Positions 1 through 7,366 are shown, numbered from the stretch's first letter. The stretch is 54,969 nucleotides of DNA from UA16 sp965661575 (GCA_965661575.1 CBFIEJ010000010.1:1-54969), one strand, 5' to 3'. Notes: generated from the letters alone by a model not told the origin. Made by a program: numbers and translations.

Positions 1-780
1 AGTGTCCTCATCAACAAAATCCTCAATCCACGTTTTCAGTACGCGCGCAGCAAGGCGACGCCCTATGGCACGCTTCAGCCCTGTTTTTGTGACCTTCAGC
101 TCATCAGCTAAGTTGAAGATATCAAGAATATCACGATCTGTTTCGAACCCGATGGCACGCAACAAGGTGGTGACAGGTAATTTCTTTTTTCGATCGATGT
201 ATGCATACATGACACTATTAATGTCTGTTGCAAATTCAATCCAGGACCCCTTGAATGGGATGATTCGGGCACTGTATAATTTTGTTCCGTTCGCGTGTCG
301 ACTCTGACCAAAGAACACACCCGGTGAGCGGTGCAGCTGGTTCACGATCACGCGTTCCGCACCATTCACCACAAAGGAGCCCTGCGGTGTCATGTACGGA
401 ATCGTTCCTAGATAAACATCCTGTACGATGGTCTCGAAATCTTCGTGCTCAGGGTCTGTACAGTAAAGTTTCAACTTTGCCTTCAGAGGCACACTGTACG
501 TCAAACCGCGTTCAATGCACTCATTGATGGAGTAGCGGGGAGGGTCCACGAAATAGTCCAAGAATTCGAGGACAAATTGATTTCGCGTGTCAGTAATCGG
601 GAAATTCTCACTGAAAACCTTAAACAGGCCTTCTGATTCTCGATTTTCTGGATTCGTCTCGAGTTGAAAAAACTCCTGGAAAGAGCGCAATTGAATGTCC
701 AGAAAATCAGGTCGTGACAACGGAAGCTCCACTGAGGAGAAGCTGATCCGTTCCGTAGTATTTGGTTTCGCCAGAGTCAT
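1..780 (-). CDS. rpoB: RNA polymerase beta subunit, N-terminal part (partial)
   Basis: This is the first 260 codons of the RNA polymerase beta subunit; the gene runs off the left edge of the window. The ATG at 780 gives MTLAKPNTTERISFSS, followed by a typical beta N-terminus. The stretch LHRSPGVFFGQS and the following ARIIPFKGSW are family signatures of the protrusion/lobe region close to the rifampicin pocket, which itself lies beyond the edge. The gene follows rplL on the same strand after a 119-bp spacer that holds a strong hairpin. It is the last gene visible in the secE-nusG-rplKAJL-rpoB block, and rpoC would be expected next. Identification is secure; only completeness is limited by the window. 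Confidence 0.97.
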   Translation of the reverse strand, partial: MTLAKPNTTERISFSSVELPLSRPDFLDIQLRSFQEFFQLETNPENRESEGLFKVFSENFPITDTRNQFVLEFLDYFVDPPRYSINECIERGLTYSVPLKAKLKLYCTDPEHEDFETIVQDVYLGTIPYMTPQGSFVVNGAERVIVNQLHRSPGVFFGQSRHANGTKLYSARIIPFKGSWIEFATDINSVMYAYIDRKKKLPVTTLLRAIGFETDRDILDIFNLADELKVTKTGLKRAIGRRLAARVLKTWIEDFVDEDT

Positions 781-839
781 GCTGGTATGAGTTCTAGAGT
801 GAAAACAGGCGTTTTGGATGCAGGTTCAGGCCAAAGCAC

Positions 840-877
840 AAAAAGTCCGGGTGGGGAACCTACTTCCCCACCTGGAC
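840..877 (-). terminator. Terminator-like hairpin between rplL and rpoB (probable attenuator)
   Basis: Read on the minus strand, a 14-bp stem (877-864 with 858-845, one mismatch) closes a 5-base loop and is followed by TTTTTG. It has the form of an intrinsic terminator, yet rpoB starts only 60 bp further on with no obvious separate promoter. The E. coli rplJL-rpoBC operon carries a partial terminator in the same place that lowers rpoBC transcription relative to L7/L12. By inference this hairpin does the same job here. Confidence 0.8.
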
Positions 878-899
878 CTAAAAGGATCAAAGTATGTGC

Positions 900-1280
900 T
901 TACTTAAGCTCAACTTCTGCACCGGCTTCTTCAAGCTGCTTTTTGAGGGCTTCGGCTTCGTCCTTCGCAACTCCTTCCTTTACAGGACCTGGAGCGTTGT
1001 CAACGATTGCCTTTGCTTCTTTCAAGCCTAGACCGGTTAGTTCTTTCACTGCTTTTACGACGGCGAGCTTCGCGCCACCTGGAGCAGTCAAGATTACATC
1101 AAATTCAGACTTCTCGTCAGCTGCTCCAGCGTCTCCGCCTGCACCTGGTCCAGCGGCTACTGCAACTGCAGCTGCAGCTGGCTCAATGCCGTGTTCGTCT
1201 TTAAGGATTGTGGCGAGTTCATTGACCTCTTTTACTGTGAGGTTTACGAGCTCTTCTGCCATTTTGTTCAAATCAGCCAT
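900..1280 (-). CDS. rplL: 50S ribosomal protein L7/L12
   Basis: Stalk protein of the large ribosomal subunit that recruits translational GTPases such as EF-Tu and EF-G. The 126 residues show the expected layout: an N-terminal dimerisation segment that binds L10 (about 1-35), an Ala/Gly-rich hinge (about 35-56) and a C-terminal domain starting at SEFDVIL and carrying KELTGLGLKEAK, the factor-binding helix. Length is normal for the family. The gene lies 45 bp after rplJ, which encodes its partner L10. A terminator-like hairpin follows it and may set its expression above that of rpoB, in line with L7/L12 being present in several copies per ribosome. Confidence 0.97.
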   Translation of the reverse strand: MADLNKMAEELVNLTVKEVNELATILKDEHGIEPAAAAVAVAAGPGAGGDAGAADEKSEFDVILTAPGGAKLAVVKAVKELTGLGLKEAKAIVDNAPGPVKEGVAKDEAEALKKQLEEAGAEVELK

Positions 1281-1325
1281 GATTGTTGATTGAATGATTA
1301 ATTTCTAGATTGTTTTCAAAAGATA

Positions 1326-1850
1326 TCAAGCACCTCGGGATTCCAAGGCTTTGACTAAACCGGATAGGGTATTGCCTCCTGACTGCAAAGCGCCCACAAC
1401 GTTTTTCGCTGGGGATTGCAACAAAGACACAATCTCACCAATGAGCTCCTCTTTCGATTTGATCGAAGTCAGCGCTTCCAATTGGTCAGCTCCTACATAA
1501 CAAGCTGCTTCAACGTAAGCTGCTTTGAGAGTTGGCTTATCATGTTTCTTACTGAACTCCTTGATCAAACGGGCAGGCGCATTGCCTATGTCGCCCGTCA
1601 TCAAAGCTGTCTGCCCCACCATGGAGCCGTACAACTCTTCGAAGTCCTTATTCTCGACACGCTCCATGGCCTTGCGAAGAAGTGTATTCTTCACAACACG
1701 CACAGTGATGTCTTTCTTGAAACTTTCTCGGCGTAAAAGCGTTGTCTCCTCTGCGTCTAAACCAGACGCGTCAGTGAGGTACAATACATTTTTTTCCTGC
1801 AATACCTGCGTCAATTCATCAATCAACTGGTCTTTTTCTTGTCGAGTCAT
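1326..1850 (-). CDS. rplJ: 50S ribosomal protein L10
   Basis: L10 forms the base of the L7/L12 stalk and binds 23S rRNA near the L11 site. The protein has 174 residues, a normal length. It begins MTRQEKDQLIDELTQVLQ and contains the conserved VRVVKNTLLRKAM stretch of the RNA-binding domain; the C-terminal helix that binds L12 dimers follows. It starts only 11 bp after rplA, so there is no room for the long structured L10 leader found in E. coli. If L10/L12 autoregulation exists here it must act further upstream or within rplA. Confidence 0.96.
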   Translation of the reverse strand: MTRQEKDQLIDELTQVLQEKNVLYLTDASGLDAEETTLLRRESFKKDITVRVVKNTLLRKAMERVENKDFEELYGSMVGQTALMTGDIGNAPARLIKEFSKKHDKPTLKAAYVEAACYVGADQLEALTSIKSKEELIGEIVSLLQSPAKNVVGALQSGGNTLSGLVKALESRGA

Positions 1851-1861
1851 GATTATTCAAG

Positions 1862-2557
1862 TTATGCGGTTACCGATTTTTGATCCACCAAGATCCCTGG
1901 GCCCATGGTTGAGCTCATAGAGATGCTCATCATGTATGCCCCTTTCGCCGAGGCTGGCTTCAAACGCATCAAAGTCGATAAGACTTCTGCCGCATTTTCT
2001 TCCAGCTTTTGGGCATCGAAAGAGACTTTACCCACTGAAGCATGAATGATTCCAAATTTATCAACCTTGAAATCAATCTTTCCAGCTTTTACGTCTTGTA
2101 CAGCCTTACCCACGTCCATTGTTACCGTTCCAGACTTGGGATTAGGCATGAGTCCTCGTGGACCGAGAACACGTCCTAACGCACCAACCTTTCCCATCAC
2201 TTGTGGCGTGGTTATAATTACATCAATGTCGGTCCAGCCGCCCTTGATCTTGTCAATGTACTCGTCGAGTCCCACGAAATCCGCACCAGCATCTTTAGCA
2301 TCCTGCTCTTTGTCAGGGTTGCAAAGCACCAATACTTTGATCGATTTTCCAGTTCCGTGAGGAAGAGAAACCGTTCCACGAACCATTTGGTTCGCCTTTC
2401 GCGGATCAACTCCGAGTCGCACAGCTAAATCCACTGTAGCGTCGAACTTTACGGTAGAGCACTCTTTAACCAAGGCAGCTGCCTCTGTCAACGAATAAAC
2501 TTTCTCAGGTTCAACCTTTCCAGCAATCGCTTTCTGGTTCTTTGTTAATTGTCCCAT
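1862..2557 (-). CDS. rplA: 50S ribosomal protein L1
   Basis: L1 binds 23S rRNA at the mobile L1 stalk and in many bacteria represses translation of its own L11-L1 mRNA. The ATG at 2557 gives MGQLTKNQKAIAGKVEPEK, 231 residues and the usual family length. A TTG three codons earlier is possible but less likely. Conserved parts include GTVSLPHGTGKS, the segment LGPRGLMPNPKSGTVT, and KVDKFGIIHASVGK. It follows rplK by 17 bp and precedes rplJ by 11 bp, so the four ribosomal genes are clearly co-transcribed. Confidence 0.96.
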   Translation of the reverse strand: MGQLTKNQKAIAGKVEPEKVYSLTEAAALVKECSTVKFDATVDLAVRLGVDPRKANQMVRGTVSLPHGTGKSIKVLVLCNPDKEQDAKDAGADFVGLDEYIDKIKGGWTDIDVIITTPQVMGKVGALGRVLGPRGLMPNPKSGTVTMDVGKAVQDVKAGKIDFKVDKFGIIHASVGKVSFDAQKLEENAAEVLSTLMRLKPASAKGAYMMSISMSSTMGPGILVDQKSVTA

Positions 2558-2574
2558 TTTGTGCAATTATTGAC

Positions 2575-3012
2575 TTAGAAGGGAGGAGTTCCGTCGACGC
2601 GAAGCCCCATGCTACGTGCAGTACCGGCCACCATTTTCATGGCGGATTCGACGGTAAAGCAGTTCAAATCGGGCATCTTGTCTTCTGCAATTGTGCGAAC
2701 TTGGTCCCACGACACCTTACCTTTCTTGATGCGATTAGGTTCAGGAGAACCGCCTTTTAATTTGGCGGCTTCCATCAACTGCACCGCGGCAGGAGGAGTC
2801 TTGATGACAAACTCGAATGATTTGTCACTGTAGACCGTGATCACAACAGGGCAAACTTTGCCAGCCTTATCTTGGGTTCTGCCGTTGAATTGCTTACAGA
2901 ATTCCATGATGTTCACCCCTTTTGCACCGAGAGCCGGTCCAACAGGAGGTGCAGGGTTGGCAGCGCCACCTCTGATTTGCAGTTTAATGAGTCCAGCTAC
3001 TTCTTTAGCCAT
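2575..3012 (-). CDS. rplK: 50S ribosomal protein L11
   Basis: L11 binds the GTPase-associated region of 23S rRNA and takes part in factor-dependent GTP hydrolysis and the stringent response. The protein has 145 residues. Its N-terminal domain contains the proline-rich PAPPVGPALGAKGVNIMEFC, and the C-terminal RNA-binding domain ends TARSMGLRVDG. The start is the ATG at 3012. An 83-bp spacer separates it from nusG, the longest gap in the protein-coding part of the block. If L1 feedback operates on this operon, its mRNA target would be expected in that spacer, but I could not identify the site. Confidence 0.97.
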   Translation of the reverse strand: MAKEVAGLIKLQIRGGAANPAPPVGPALGAKGVNIMEFCKQFNGRTQDKAGKVCPVVITVYSDKSFEFVIKTPPAAVQLMEAAKLKGGSPEPNRIKKGKVSWDQVRTIAEDKMPDLNCFTVESAMKMVAGTARSMGLRVDGTPPF

Positions 3013-3095
3013 TGGTCATTTATATTGAACAGTCCTTAACAAGCACAAATGGGAAGCATTTATGGACATTGCGATGAAGGCTGTCTGTTCCTGGT

Positions 3096-3647
3096 TTAAA
3101 TCTCTTTTTCAACTTGTAAATAACCAAGCTCTACCGGCGTTTTTCGCCCGAAAATCTTGACCATCACTTTTAACTTCTTCTTTTCCTCATTGACTTCTTC
3201 AATGCTACCATTGAAACCGTTGAATGGTCCATCGGTCACTTTGACCAATTCACCCTCCTTATAAGGAATATTAATATCCTCTTCGGTGTCAGCCATATCA
3301 TCGATGACGCCTAAGATTCGATTTATTTCATTCTGACGGACAGCCAATGGCTCTCCGCGCTTCTCCGCACCTAAAAACCCAATAACGCCGGTTGTCGCTC
3401 GCACGACGTGAGGAACCTCTCCAACAAGAGCCGCTTCCAAGTAGATGTAGCCCGGAAACAAGTTGCGTTCCTTGCTGACCTTCTTACCGTTGCGGATTTG
3501 AAAGACCTTCTCGACTGGAATCAGAATCTGCCCGACGTAATCTTGAAGTCCTTCAGCAGCAATTTCTGCTTCCAGAACATCTTTGATCTTCTTCTCTTGG
3601 CCGCTGATTGCCCGAACGACGTACCACTTTTTTTCGATATCACTCAT
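3096..3647 (-). CDS. nusG: Transcription elongation and termination factor NusG
   Basis: NusG binds RNA polymerase to suppress pausing and links it to Rho or to the ribosomal protein S10. The start chosen is the ATG at 3647 (MSDIEKKWYVV), which puts KKWYVV at the conserved N-terminus of the NGN domain and gives 183 residues; an upstream ATG-like extension of seven codons is unlikely. FPGYIYL (64-70) is the NGN core motif. A KOW domain with GELVKVTDGPFNGFNGS (about 132-148) follows. The gene sits 21 bp after secE, the usual secE-nusG pair. Confidence 0.96.
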   Translation of the reverse strand: MSDIEKKWYVVRAISGQEKKIKDVLEAEIAAEGLQDYVGQILIPVEKVFQIRNGKKVSKERNLFPGYIYLEAALVGEVPHVVRATTGVIGFLGAEKRGEPLAVRQNEINRILGVIDDMADTEEDINIPYKEGELVKVTDGPFNGFNGSIEEVNEEKKKLKVMVKIFGRKTPVELGYLQVEKEI

Positions 3648-3668
3648 GACTGTGCTCACGTGAATCAA

Positions 3669-3887
3669 TTAAAGCACCTGGTAAATGAGTCCAACCAAAC
3701 CGCTCCAGACTGAATCCGCTGCATTCACACCGAACACCCAGTCCATTGCAAAAACAATTCCAGCTATCATCAATGAAGCCACGAAAACCAAAACCGATGA
3801 ACTTTGCAGTTCTTTCCCAGAGGGCCATGTGACCTTGGTAACCAGTTCTTGATAAGACTCCTTTAGATATTCAGTAATTTGAGACAT
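3669..3887 (-). CDS. secE: Preprotein translocase subunit SecE
   Basis: Small essential subunit of the SecYEG channel in the inner membrane. The ATG at 3887 gives 72 residues: a short amphipathic helix, the conserved VTWPSGKEL (19-27) and one transmembrane helix at about 31-52. This is the minimal single-TM form found in most bacteria outside the Enterobacteria. An upstream extension would run into the tRNA-Trp gene and is rejected. It lies 18 bp after tRNA-Trp and 21 bp before nusG. Confidence 0.94.
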   Translation of the reverse strand: MSQITEYLKESYQELVTKVTWPSGKELQSSSVLVFVASLMIAGIVFAMDWVFGVNAADSVWSGLVGLIYQVL

Positions 3888-3905
3888 CTCGATTTTGTTT
3901 TTTTG

Positions 3906-3978
3906 CACGGGCGGCAGGACTCGAACCTGCAACCAATGGTTTTGGAGACCACTACTCTACCAATTGAGCTACGCCCGT
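3906..3978 (-). tRNA. tRNA-Trp (anticodon CCA)
   Basis: The minus strand folds into a full 73-nt cloverleaf: acceptor ACGGGCG paired with CGCCCGT, D-arm, anticodon loop CTCCAAA with CCA at positions 34-36, and T-arm with GGTTCGAGTCC. The 3' CCA is not encoded. It lies between tuf and secE, the usual place for trnW in many Bacteroidota and other bacteria. Confidence 0.96.
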
Positions 3979-3984
3979 AGATGA

Positions 3985-4021
3985 GGAAGAAGGGGCCTCC
4001 TTTTTGGAGACTCCTTCTTCC
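3985..4021 (-). other. Hairpin between tuf and tRNA-Trp
   Basis: Imperfect inverted repeat: GGAAGAAGG (4021-4013) pairs with CCTTCTTCC (3993-3985), and inside it CTCC pairs with GGAG around a short A-rich loop. No T-run follows on the minus strand, so this is more likely a processing or partial termination element separating the tuf mRNA from the tRNA-Trp transcript than a full terminator. Confidence 0.55.
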
Positions 4022-4045
4022 ATATTGTTCAAGTCGTTGCGGTGA

Positions 4046-5233
4046 TTACTCGATCACAGAAGTTACCTGTCCAGCACCTACGGTTCGGCCTCCTTCACGG
4101 ATAGCGAAACGCAAACCGACATCCATGGCGATTGTGTTGATCAAGTGGACCTCAATTGTTACGTTATCACCAGGCATGACCATCTCACGTCCAGCTTCCA
4201 AAACAATCTCACCAGTCACATCCGACGTACGGAAATAAAACTGTGGGCGGTACTTGTTGTGGAAAGGTGTGTGGCGTCCTCCTTCGTCCTTCTTCAGGAT
4301 GTAAACCTCTGCAGTAAACTTTTGGTGAGGCGTGATTGAACCTGGCTTGGCAATTACCATTCCACGTCGGATATCTGACTTCTCAATTCCACGCAACAAC
4401 AAACCTACATTGTCTCCAGCCTCTCCGCGATCCAAGATCTTACGGAACATCTCGACACCAGTGATTGTAGAAGTCAACTTCTCGTCACCCATGCCCAAGA
4501 TCTCAACGGGATCAGCAGTGTTGATCACACCAGTCTCGATTCGGCCTGTTGCAACTGTACCACGACCTGTGATCGTGAAGACGTCTTCAACAGACATCAA
4601 GAAAGGCTTCTCGTTGTCACGAGGTGGAATTTCAATCCAAGCATCAACAGCCTCCATAAGGCTCAATACCGTTTCAACCCACTTGCCTTCTCCGTTCAAA
4701 GCACCAAGAGCAGATCCTGCAACCACAGGTCCATTGTCTCCGTCGTACTCGTAGAAGCTCAACAATTCACGGATTTCCATTTCAACGAGTTCGAGGAGCT
4801 CCTCGTCGTCTACCATGTCGACTTTGTTCATGAAGACAACCATGCGTGGAATACCAACTTGGCGTCCCAAAAGGATGTGCTCACGAGTCTGTGGCATTGG
4901 ACCATCAGTTGCAGCAACAACCAAAATTGCACCGTCCATTTGCGCGGCACCTGTTACCATGTTTTTCACATAGTCAGCGTGACCCGGGCAATCAACGTGC
5001 GCATAGTGGCGGTTGGCCGTTTGGTATTCAACATGCGAAGAGTTGATCGTGATACCACGTTCTTTCTCTTCCGGAGCGTTGTCGATTTGATCGAACGAAC
5101 GTGCCTCACTGTGTCCCGCGTCTGCGAGAACTTTCGTAATTGCCGCAGTAAGTGTTGTCTTACCGTGGTCTACGTGTCCGATCGTACCAATGTTCACGTG
5201 TGGTTTGGACCGGTCAAACGATTCTTTAGCCAT
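4046..5233 (-). CDS. tuf: Elongation factor Tu
   Basis: GTPase that delivers aminoacyl-tRNA to the ribosomal A site. All 395 residues are present from MAKESFDRSKPHVN. GTP-binding motifs are intact: GHVDHGKT (19-26), RGITI in switch I, DCPGH in switch II, NKVD and SAL. Domains 2 and 3 follow, with the GRGTVATGRIETG signature of domain 2. It is preceded by four tRNA genes and followed by tRNA-Trp and secE. It is the only tuf in the window; whether there is a second copy elsewhere cannot be told. Confidence 0.98.
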   Translation of the reverse strand: MAKESFDRSKPHVNIGTIGHVDHGKTTLTAAITKVLADAGHSEARSFDQIDNAPEEKERGITINSSHVEYQTANRHYAHVDCPGHADYVKNMVTGAAQMDGAILVVAATDGPMPQTREHILLGRQVGIPRMVVFMNKVDMVDDEELLELVEMEIRELLSFYEYDGDNGPVVAGSALGALNGEGKWVETVLSLMEAVDAWIEIPPRDNEKPFLMSVEDVFTITGRGTVATGRIETGVINTADPVEILGMGDEKLTSTITGVEMFRKILDRGEAGDNVGLLLRGIEKSDIRRGMVIAKPGSITPHQKFTAEVYILKKDEGGRHTPFHNKYRPQFYFRTSDVTGEIVLEAGREMVMPGDNVTIEVHLINTIAMDVGLRFAIREGGRTVGAGQVTSVIE

Positions 5234-5280
5234 AACCTAACTTTTTTGTTAACTGTCTGATTTCACTATAAATTGACTCG

Positions 5281-5352
<72 letters not shown>

Positions 5353-5369
5353 TTAACCCTTACGGGTGG

Positions 5370-5442
5370 AGCGGAAGACGAGATTCGAACTCGCGACATT
5401 CAGCTTGGAAGGCTGATGCTCTACCAACTGAGCTACTTCCGC
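5370..5442 (-). tRNA. tRNA-Gly (anticodon TCC)
   Basis: A 73-nt cloverleaf on the minus strand: acceptor GCGGAAG with CTTCCGC, anticodon loop CTTCCAA giving TCC, and T-arm with GAGTTCGAATCTC. It sits 17 bp upstream of tRNA-Thr(GGT) and matches the position of E. coli glyT. Confidence 0.95.
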
Positions 5443-5477
5443 TTGTTTTGACTGACCGCGTTCGGCCCAGTCTTTGG

Positions 5478-5560
5478 TGGGGGTAATAGGATTCGAACCT
5501 ATTCAGTCGAAGACAACAGATTTACAGTCTGCCCCGGCTCTCCAACTCCGGCGTACCCCC
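5478..5560 (-). tRNA. tRNA-Tyr (anticodon GTA)
   Basis: An 83-nt class II tRNA on the minus strand with a long variable arm. The acceptor GGGGGTA pairs with TACCCCC, the anticodon loop CTGTAAA gives GTA, and the T-arm contains GGTTCGAATCC. It matches the position of E. coli tyrU in the tRNA-tufB operon. Confidence 0.95.
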
Positions 5561-5613
5561 TTGTTCTAGTAATCTGTCCTCCGCTTTCACGGAGGACAGA
5601 CTTAATGACGATG

Positions 5614-5687
5614 AGCCGATGGAGGGACTCGAACCCACGACCTGCTGATTACAAATCAGCTGCTCTAGCCAGCTGAGCTACATCGGC
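5614..5687 (-). tRNA. tRNA-Thr (anticodon TGT)
   Basis: A 74-nt cloverleaf on the minus strand: acceptor GCCGATG with CATCGGC, anticodon stem GCTGA/TCAGC around TTTGTAA giving TGT, and T-arm GGGTTCGAGTCCC. It is the first tRNA of the operon, 51 nt after the predicted -7 element, and matches the position of E. coli thrU. Confidence 0.96.
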
Positions 5688-5695
5688 GTCACTTT

Positions 5696-5704
5696 TCAAA
5701 GAAC
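5696..5704 (-). promoter_or_regulatory. boxA-like element in the tRNA-tuf leader
   Basis: The leader between promoter and first tRNA contains GTTCTTTGA, followed by AAA. This resembles boxA antitermination signals (consensus near TGCTCTTTAA) and lies where a boxA would act in a stable-RNA operon. NusA/NusB antitermination is an inference from sequence likeness only. Confidence 0.4.
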
Positions 5705-5737
5705 TGAGGAGACGAATCGCCCCGGTTTTCAGGACGG

Positions 5738-5767
5738 CAAATGTAAGAAAGAATCTTGTGGTAACAA
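5738..5767 (-). promoter_or_regulatory. Promoter of the tRNA-tuf operon
   Basis: On the minus strand TTG (5767-5765), 19 bp, then TACATTTG (5745-5738) fits the Bacteroidota housekeeping promoter TTTG-N19-TAnnTTTG. Transcription would start near 5731, about 45 nt before the first tRNA. The same 19-bp spacing recurs at rpsU and menI. Confidence 0.75.
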
Positions 5768-5832
5768 GGGGCTGCAGCATCTTTTCCTCGCGAACTTGAT
5801 TCACGAATCACAAAACACTGATTTCAGGGCTT

Positions 5833-6135
5833 TTAAGCAACAGCTGTACGTGCCTTTTTCTGCTTTAAAATTTGTCGTCGAATGGCCTCTGCAGCTTCAT
5901 CGACTGAAGCTTCAAAGCTCGAGCAGCGTCTTTTTGCAAAAAAATCGGCGCCCGGCACGTGAATCTTCATTTCCGCCAGCTTGTTTTCCCTTGCGTCGTT
6001 TTTCTCAACTCGAAGAAACACTTCACAACTAATGATTTGATCATGAAACGTACTCAACTTGGAAACTTTGTTTTCTACGAATGCCAACAGACGCTGATCA
6101 GCATCAAAATGAACGGAGTGGATTTGTACTTGCAT
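5833..6135 (-). CDS. hpf: Short ribosome hibernation factor, HPF/RaiA family
   Basis: Ribosome-binding protein that occupies the A/P-site region of the 30S subunit in resting cells. The protein is about 100 residues and starts MQVQIHSVHFDADQRLLAF; an ATG two codons earlier (6141) is equally possible. It has the family beta-alpha-beta-beta-beta-alpha pattern, including VEKNDARENKLAEMKIHVPG and a C-terminal helix with a basic end. Its length places it in the short class without the extra dimerisation domain of long HPF. It follows xerC by about 13 bp and precedes the tRNA-tuf promoter, a common arrangement in Bacteroidota. Confidence 0.88.
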   Translation of the reverse strand: MQVQIHSVHFDADQRLLAFVENKVSKLSTFHDQIISCEVFLRVEKNDARENKLAEMKIHVPGADFFAKRRCSSFEASVDEAAEAIRRQILKQKKARTAVA

Positions 6136-6148
6136 GTGCATGGATTAA

Positions 6149-7045
6149 TTATTCTTTGGGTCGTTGATCCAAAGGGCTATTCGAATGCACTTCCTTCAGC
6201 CGGGCTAGGGACTGATGCGTATACACTTGAGTCGAACTCAGTGAAGCGTGTCCCAGCATCTCCTTTACAGCAGCTAACTCAGCACCTCGGTTGAGAAGGT
6301 GTGTAGCGAAGGTATGGCGCAAGATGTGCGGACTGCTTTTCTGCAGTGTACTCACAAGTGACAGGTAATGGCGAACCCTCCTGTAAACGAAAGAGGGATA
6401 AAGCGATCGCCCAGCATCCGTCACGAACAAATGTCTTGAATAAAAGGGTCTTTCTTGAATGTGACTTTCAATGCATTTCATGGTCTCAGGGAGCAATGGA
6501 ATTCTGCGTTCTTTGGATCCTTTTCCCATAACGCGCAATTCACACCTCTCAGTATGCACGTCCTCAACATTTAATCCGACCAACTCACTGAGCCGGACAC
6601 CTGTTTCGTACATCAACGCCATAACCCCTCGATCTCTTCTTCCTTTCCAATCTTCGGGAAAAACAGATTCATCGAATAATTCACGCATGGCGTGTTCAGG
6701 AACCACTTGTGGCACCGACTTCGATAACTTGGGAAGAACAATTGCATCCGCCGGGTCTGCTTCAATCCACCCTTGACGTTTTGCGTATCGCACGAACGTG
6801 CGAAATGCACTGACCTTCCGGTGAATCGTTCTCGGTGCTTTGCCGAGCTTCATCATTTCCACGACGTAGCCACGAAGCCATTCAGACCTTACCTCTAATA
6901 AATCAACGCATTCATAGTGTTCACCCATGAAACGCTGCAGCTGATTCAAATCAGAACGATAGCAACGTAGGGTATGAACGCTGCCCCTCTTTTCCTTTTC
7001 CAGGAAGGCGAGGAAGCCATCTACAGGGTTTTCAGTTTGTTTCAA
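6149..7045 (-). CDS. xerC: Tyrosine recombinase XerC/XerD family
   Basis: Site-specific recombinase that resolves chromosome dimers at dif. The 298 residues comprise an N-terminal SAM-like core-binding domain (about 1-105) and a C-terminal catalytic domain. Catalytic residues are all visible: R151 in TGVRLSEL, K175 in GKGSKER, H240 and R243 in HILRHTF, H266 in LGHASL and the nucleophile Y275 in VYTH. It sits between rpsU and hpf, a fixed chromosomal location in Bacteroidota, with no attachment site or cargo nearby, so it is a housekeeping Xer protein and not a phage integrase. Choosing between XerC and XerD needs a comparison with the second copy. Its ATG lies only 5 bp after the T-run of a terminator-like hairpin. 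Confidence 0.9.
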   Translation of the reverse strand: MKQTENPVDGFLAFLEKEKRGSVHTLRCYRSDLNQLQRFMGEHYECVDLLEVRSEWLRGYVVEMMKLGKAPRTIHRKVSAFRTFVRYAKRQGWIEADPADAIVLPKLSKSVPQVVPEHAMRELFDESVFPEDWKGRRDRGVMALMYETGVRLSELVGLNVEDVHTERCELRVMGKGSKERRIPLLPETMKCIESHIQERPFYSRHLFVTDAGRSLYPSFVYRRVRHYLSLVSTLQKSSPHILRHTFATHLLNRGAELAAVKEMLGHASLSSTQVYTHQSLARLKEVHSNSPLDQRPKE

Positions 7046-7050
7046 AATGC

Positions 7051-7088
7051 AAAAAAGGCGAATAGTCCGTGAACAATTTCGCCTTTTT
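7051..7088 (-). terminator. Terminator-like hairpin between rpsU and xerC
   Basis: AAAAAGGCGAA (7088-7078) pairs with TTCGCCTTTTTT (7062-7051) on the minus strand around a 15-nt loop, ending in six Ts. It would end the rpsU transcript. It is nearly symmetric and could act both ways. The xerC start codon at 7045 follows directly, so xerC expression must depend on read-through or on a start inside this element. Confidence 0.75.
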
Positions 7089-7111
7089 CATCTAAAAAAC
7101 AAAAGAATTAC

Positions 7112-7303
7112 TCAATCATTTTTGATGTTTAGTCCGTTTTTATAACGTGCCTTTTTTCTTTGCTCACGGTTCACCACACTAGGCTTTACGAATTCTCGAC
7201 GTGCACGCAATTCGCGCATCCGCTTTGTTCGATCAAATTTCTTCTTGAAACGCTTCAGAGCGCGCTCAATGTTGTCTCCTTCTTTAACGGGAATTGAAAG
7301 CAT
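7112..7303 (-). CDS. rpsU: 30S ribosomal protein S21
   Basis: Small basic 30S protein next to the anti-Shine-Dalgarno region of 16S rRNA. The ATG at 7303 gives 63 residues beginning MLSIPVKEGDNIERALKR, the family N-terminus; upstream in-frame codons belong to the promoter. The arginine- and lysine-rich middle (KKFDRTKRMRELRARREF) is typical. A perfect Bacteroidota promoter lies just upstream and a terminator-like hairpin just downstream, so the gene probably forms its own transcript with some read-through into xerC-hpf. Confidence 0.96.
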   Translation of the reverse strand: MLSIPVKEGDNIERALKRFKKKFDRTKRMRELRARREFVKPSVVNREQRKKARYKNGLNIKND

Positions 7304-7321
7304 GGTGTTCTTATTGGGGTG

Positions 7322-7352
7322 CAAATTTACAGCGCTAGATTTGAAATTCAAA
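7322..7352 (-). promoter_or_regulatory. Promoter of rpsU
   Basis: TTTG (7352-7349), 19 bp, TAAATTTG (7329-7322) on the minus strand: a perfect match to the Bacteroidota housekeeping promoter. The start of transcription is expected near 7315, leaving a leader of about 12 nt before the rpsU ATG. Confidence 0.82.
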
Positions 7353-7366
7353 ACATTCCCGGGAAA

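Noticed and set aside
787..1293. 168-codon reading frame opposite rplL
   Set aside because: It is antisense to the Ala/Gly-rich L7/L12 gene, with Ser/Ala/Pro-rich low-complexity sequence, which is what the complement of such a gene gives.
1851..1861. L10-type autoregulatory leader before rplJ
   Set aside because: Only 11 bp separate rplA and rplJ, too short for that structure.
6149..7045. Tyrosine recombinase as a sign of a phage or integrative element
   Set aside because: It lies between rpsU and hpf in a housekeeping block, has no attachment-site repeats or cargo, and has normal XerC length.
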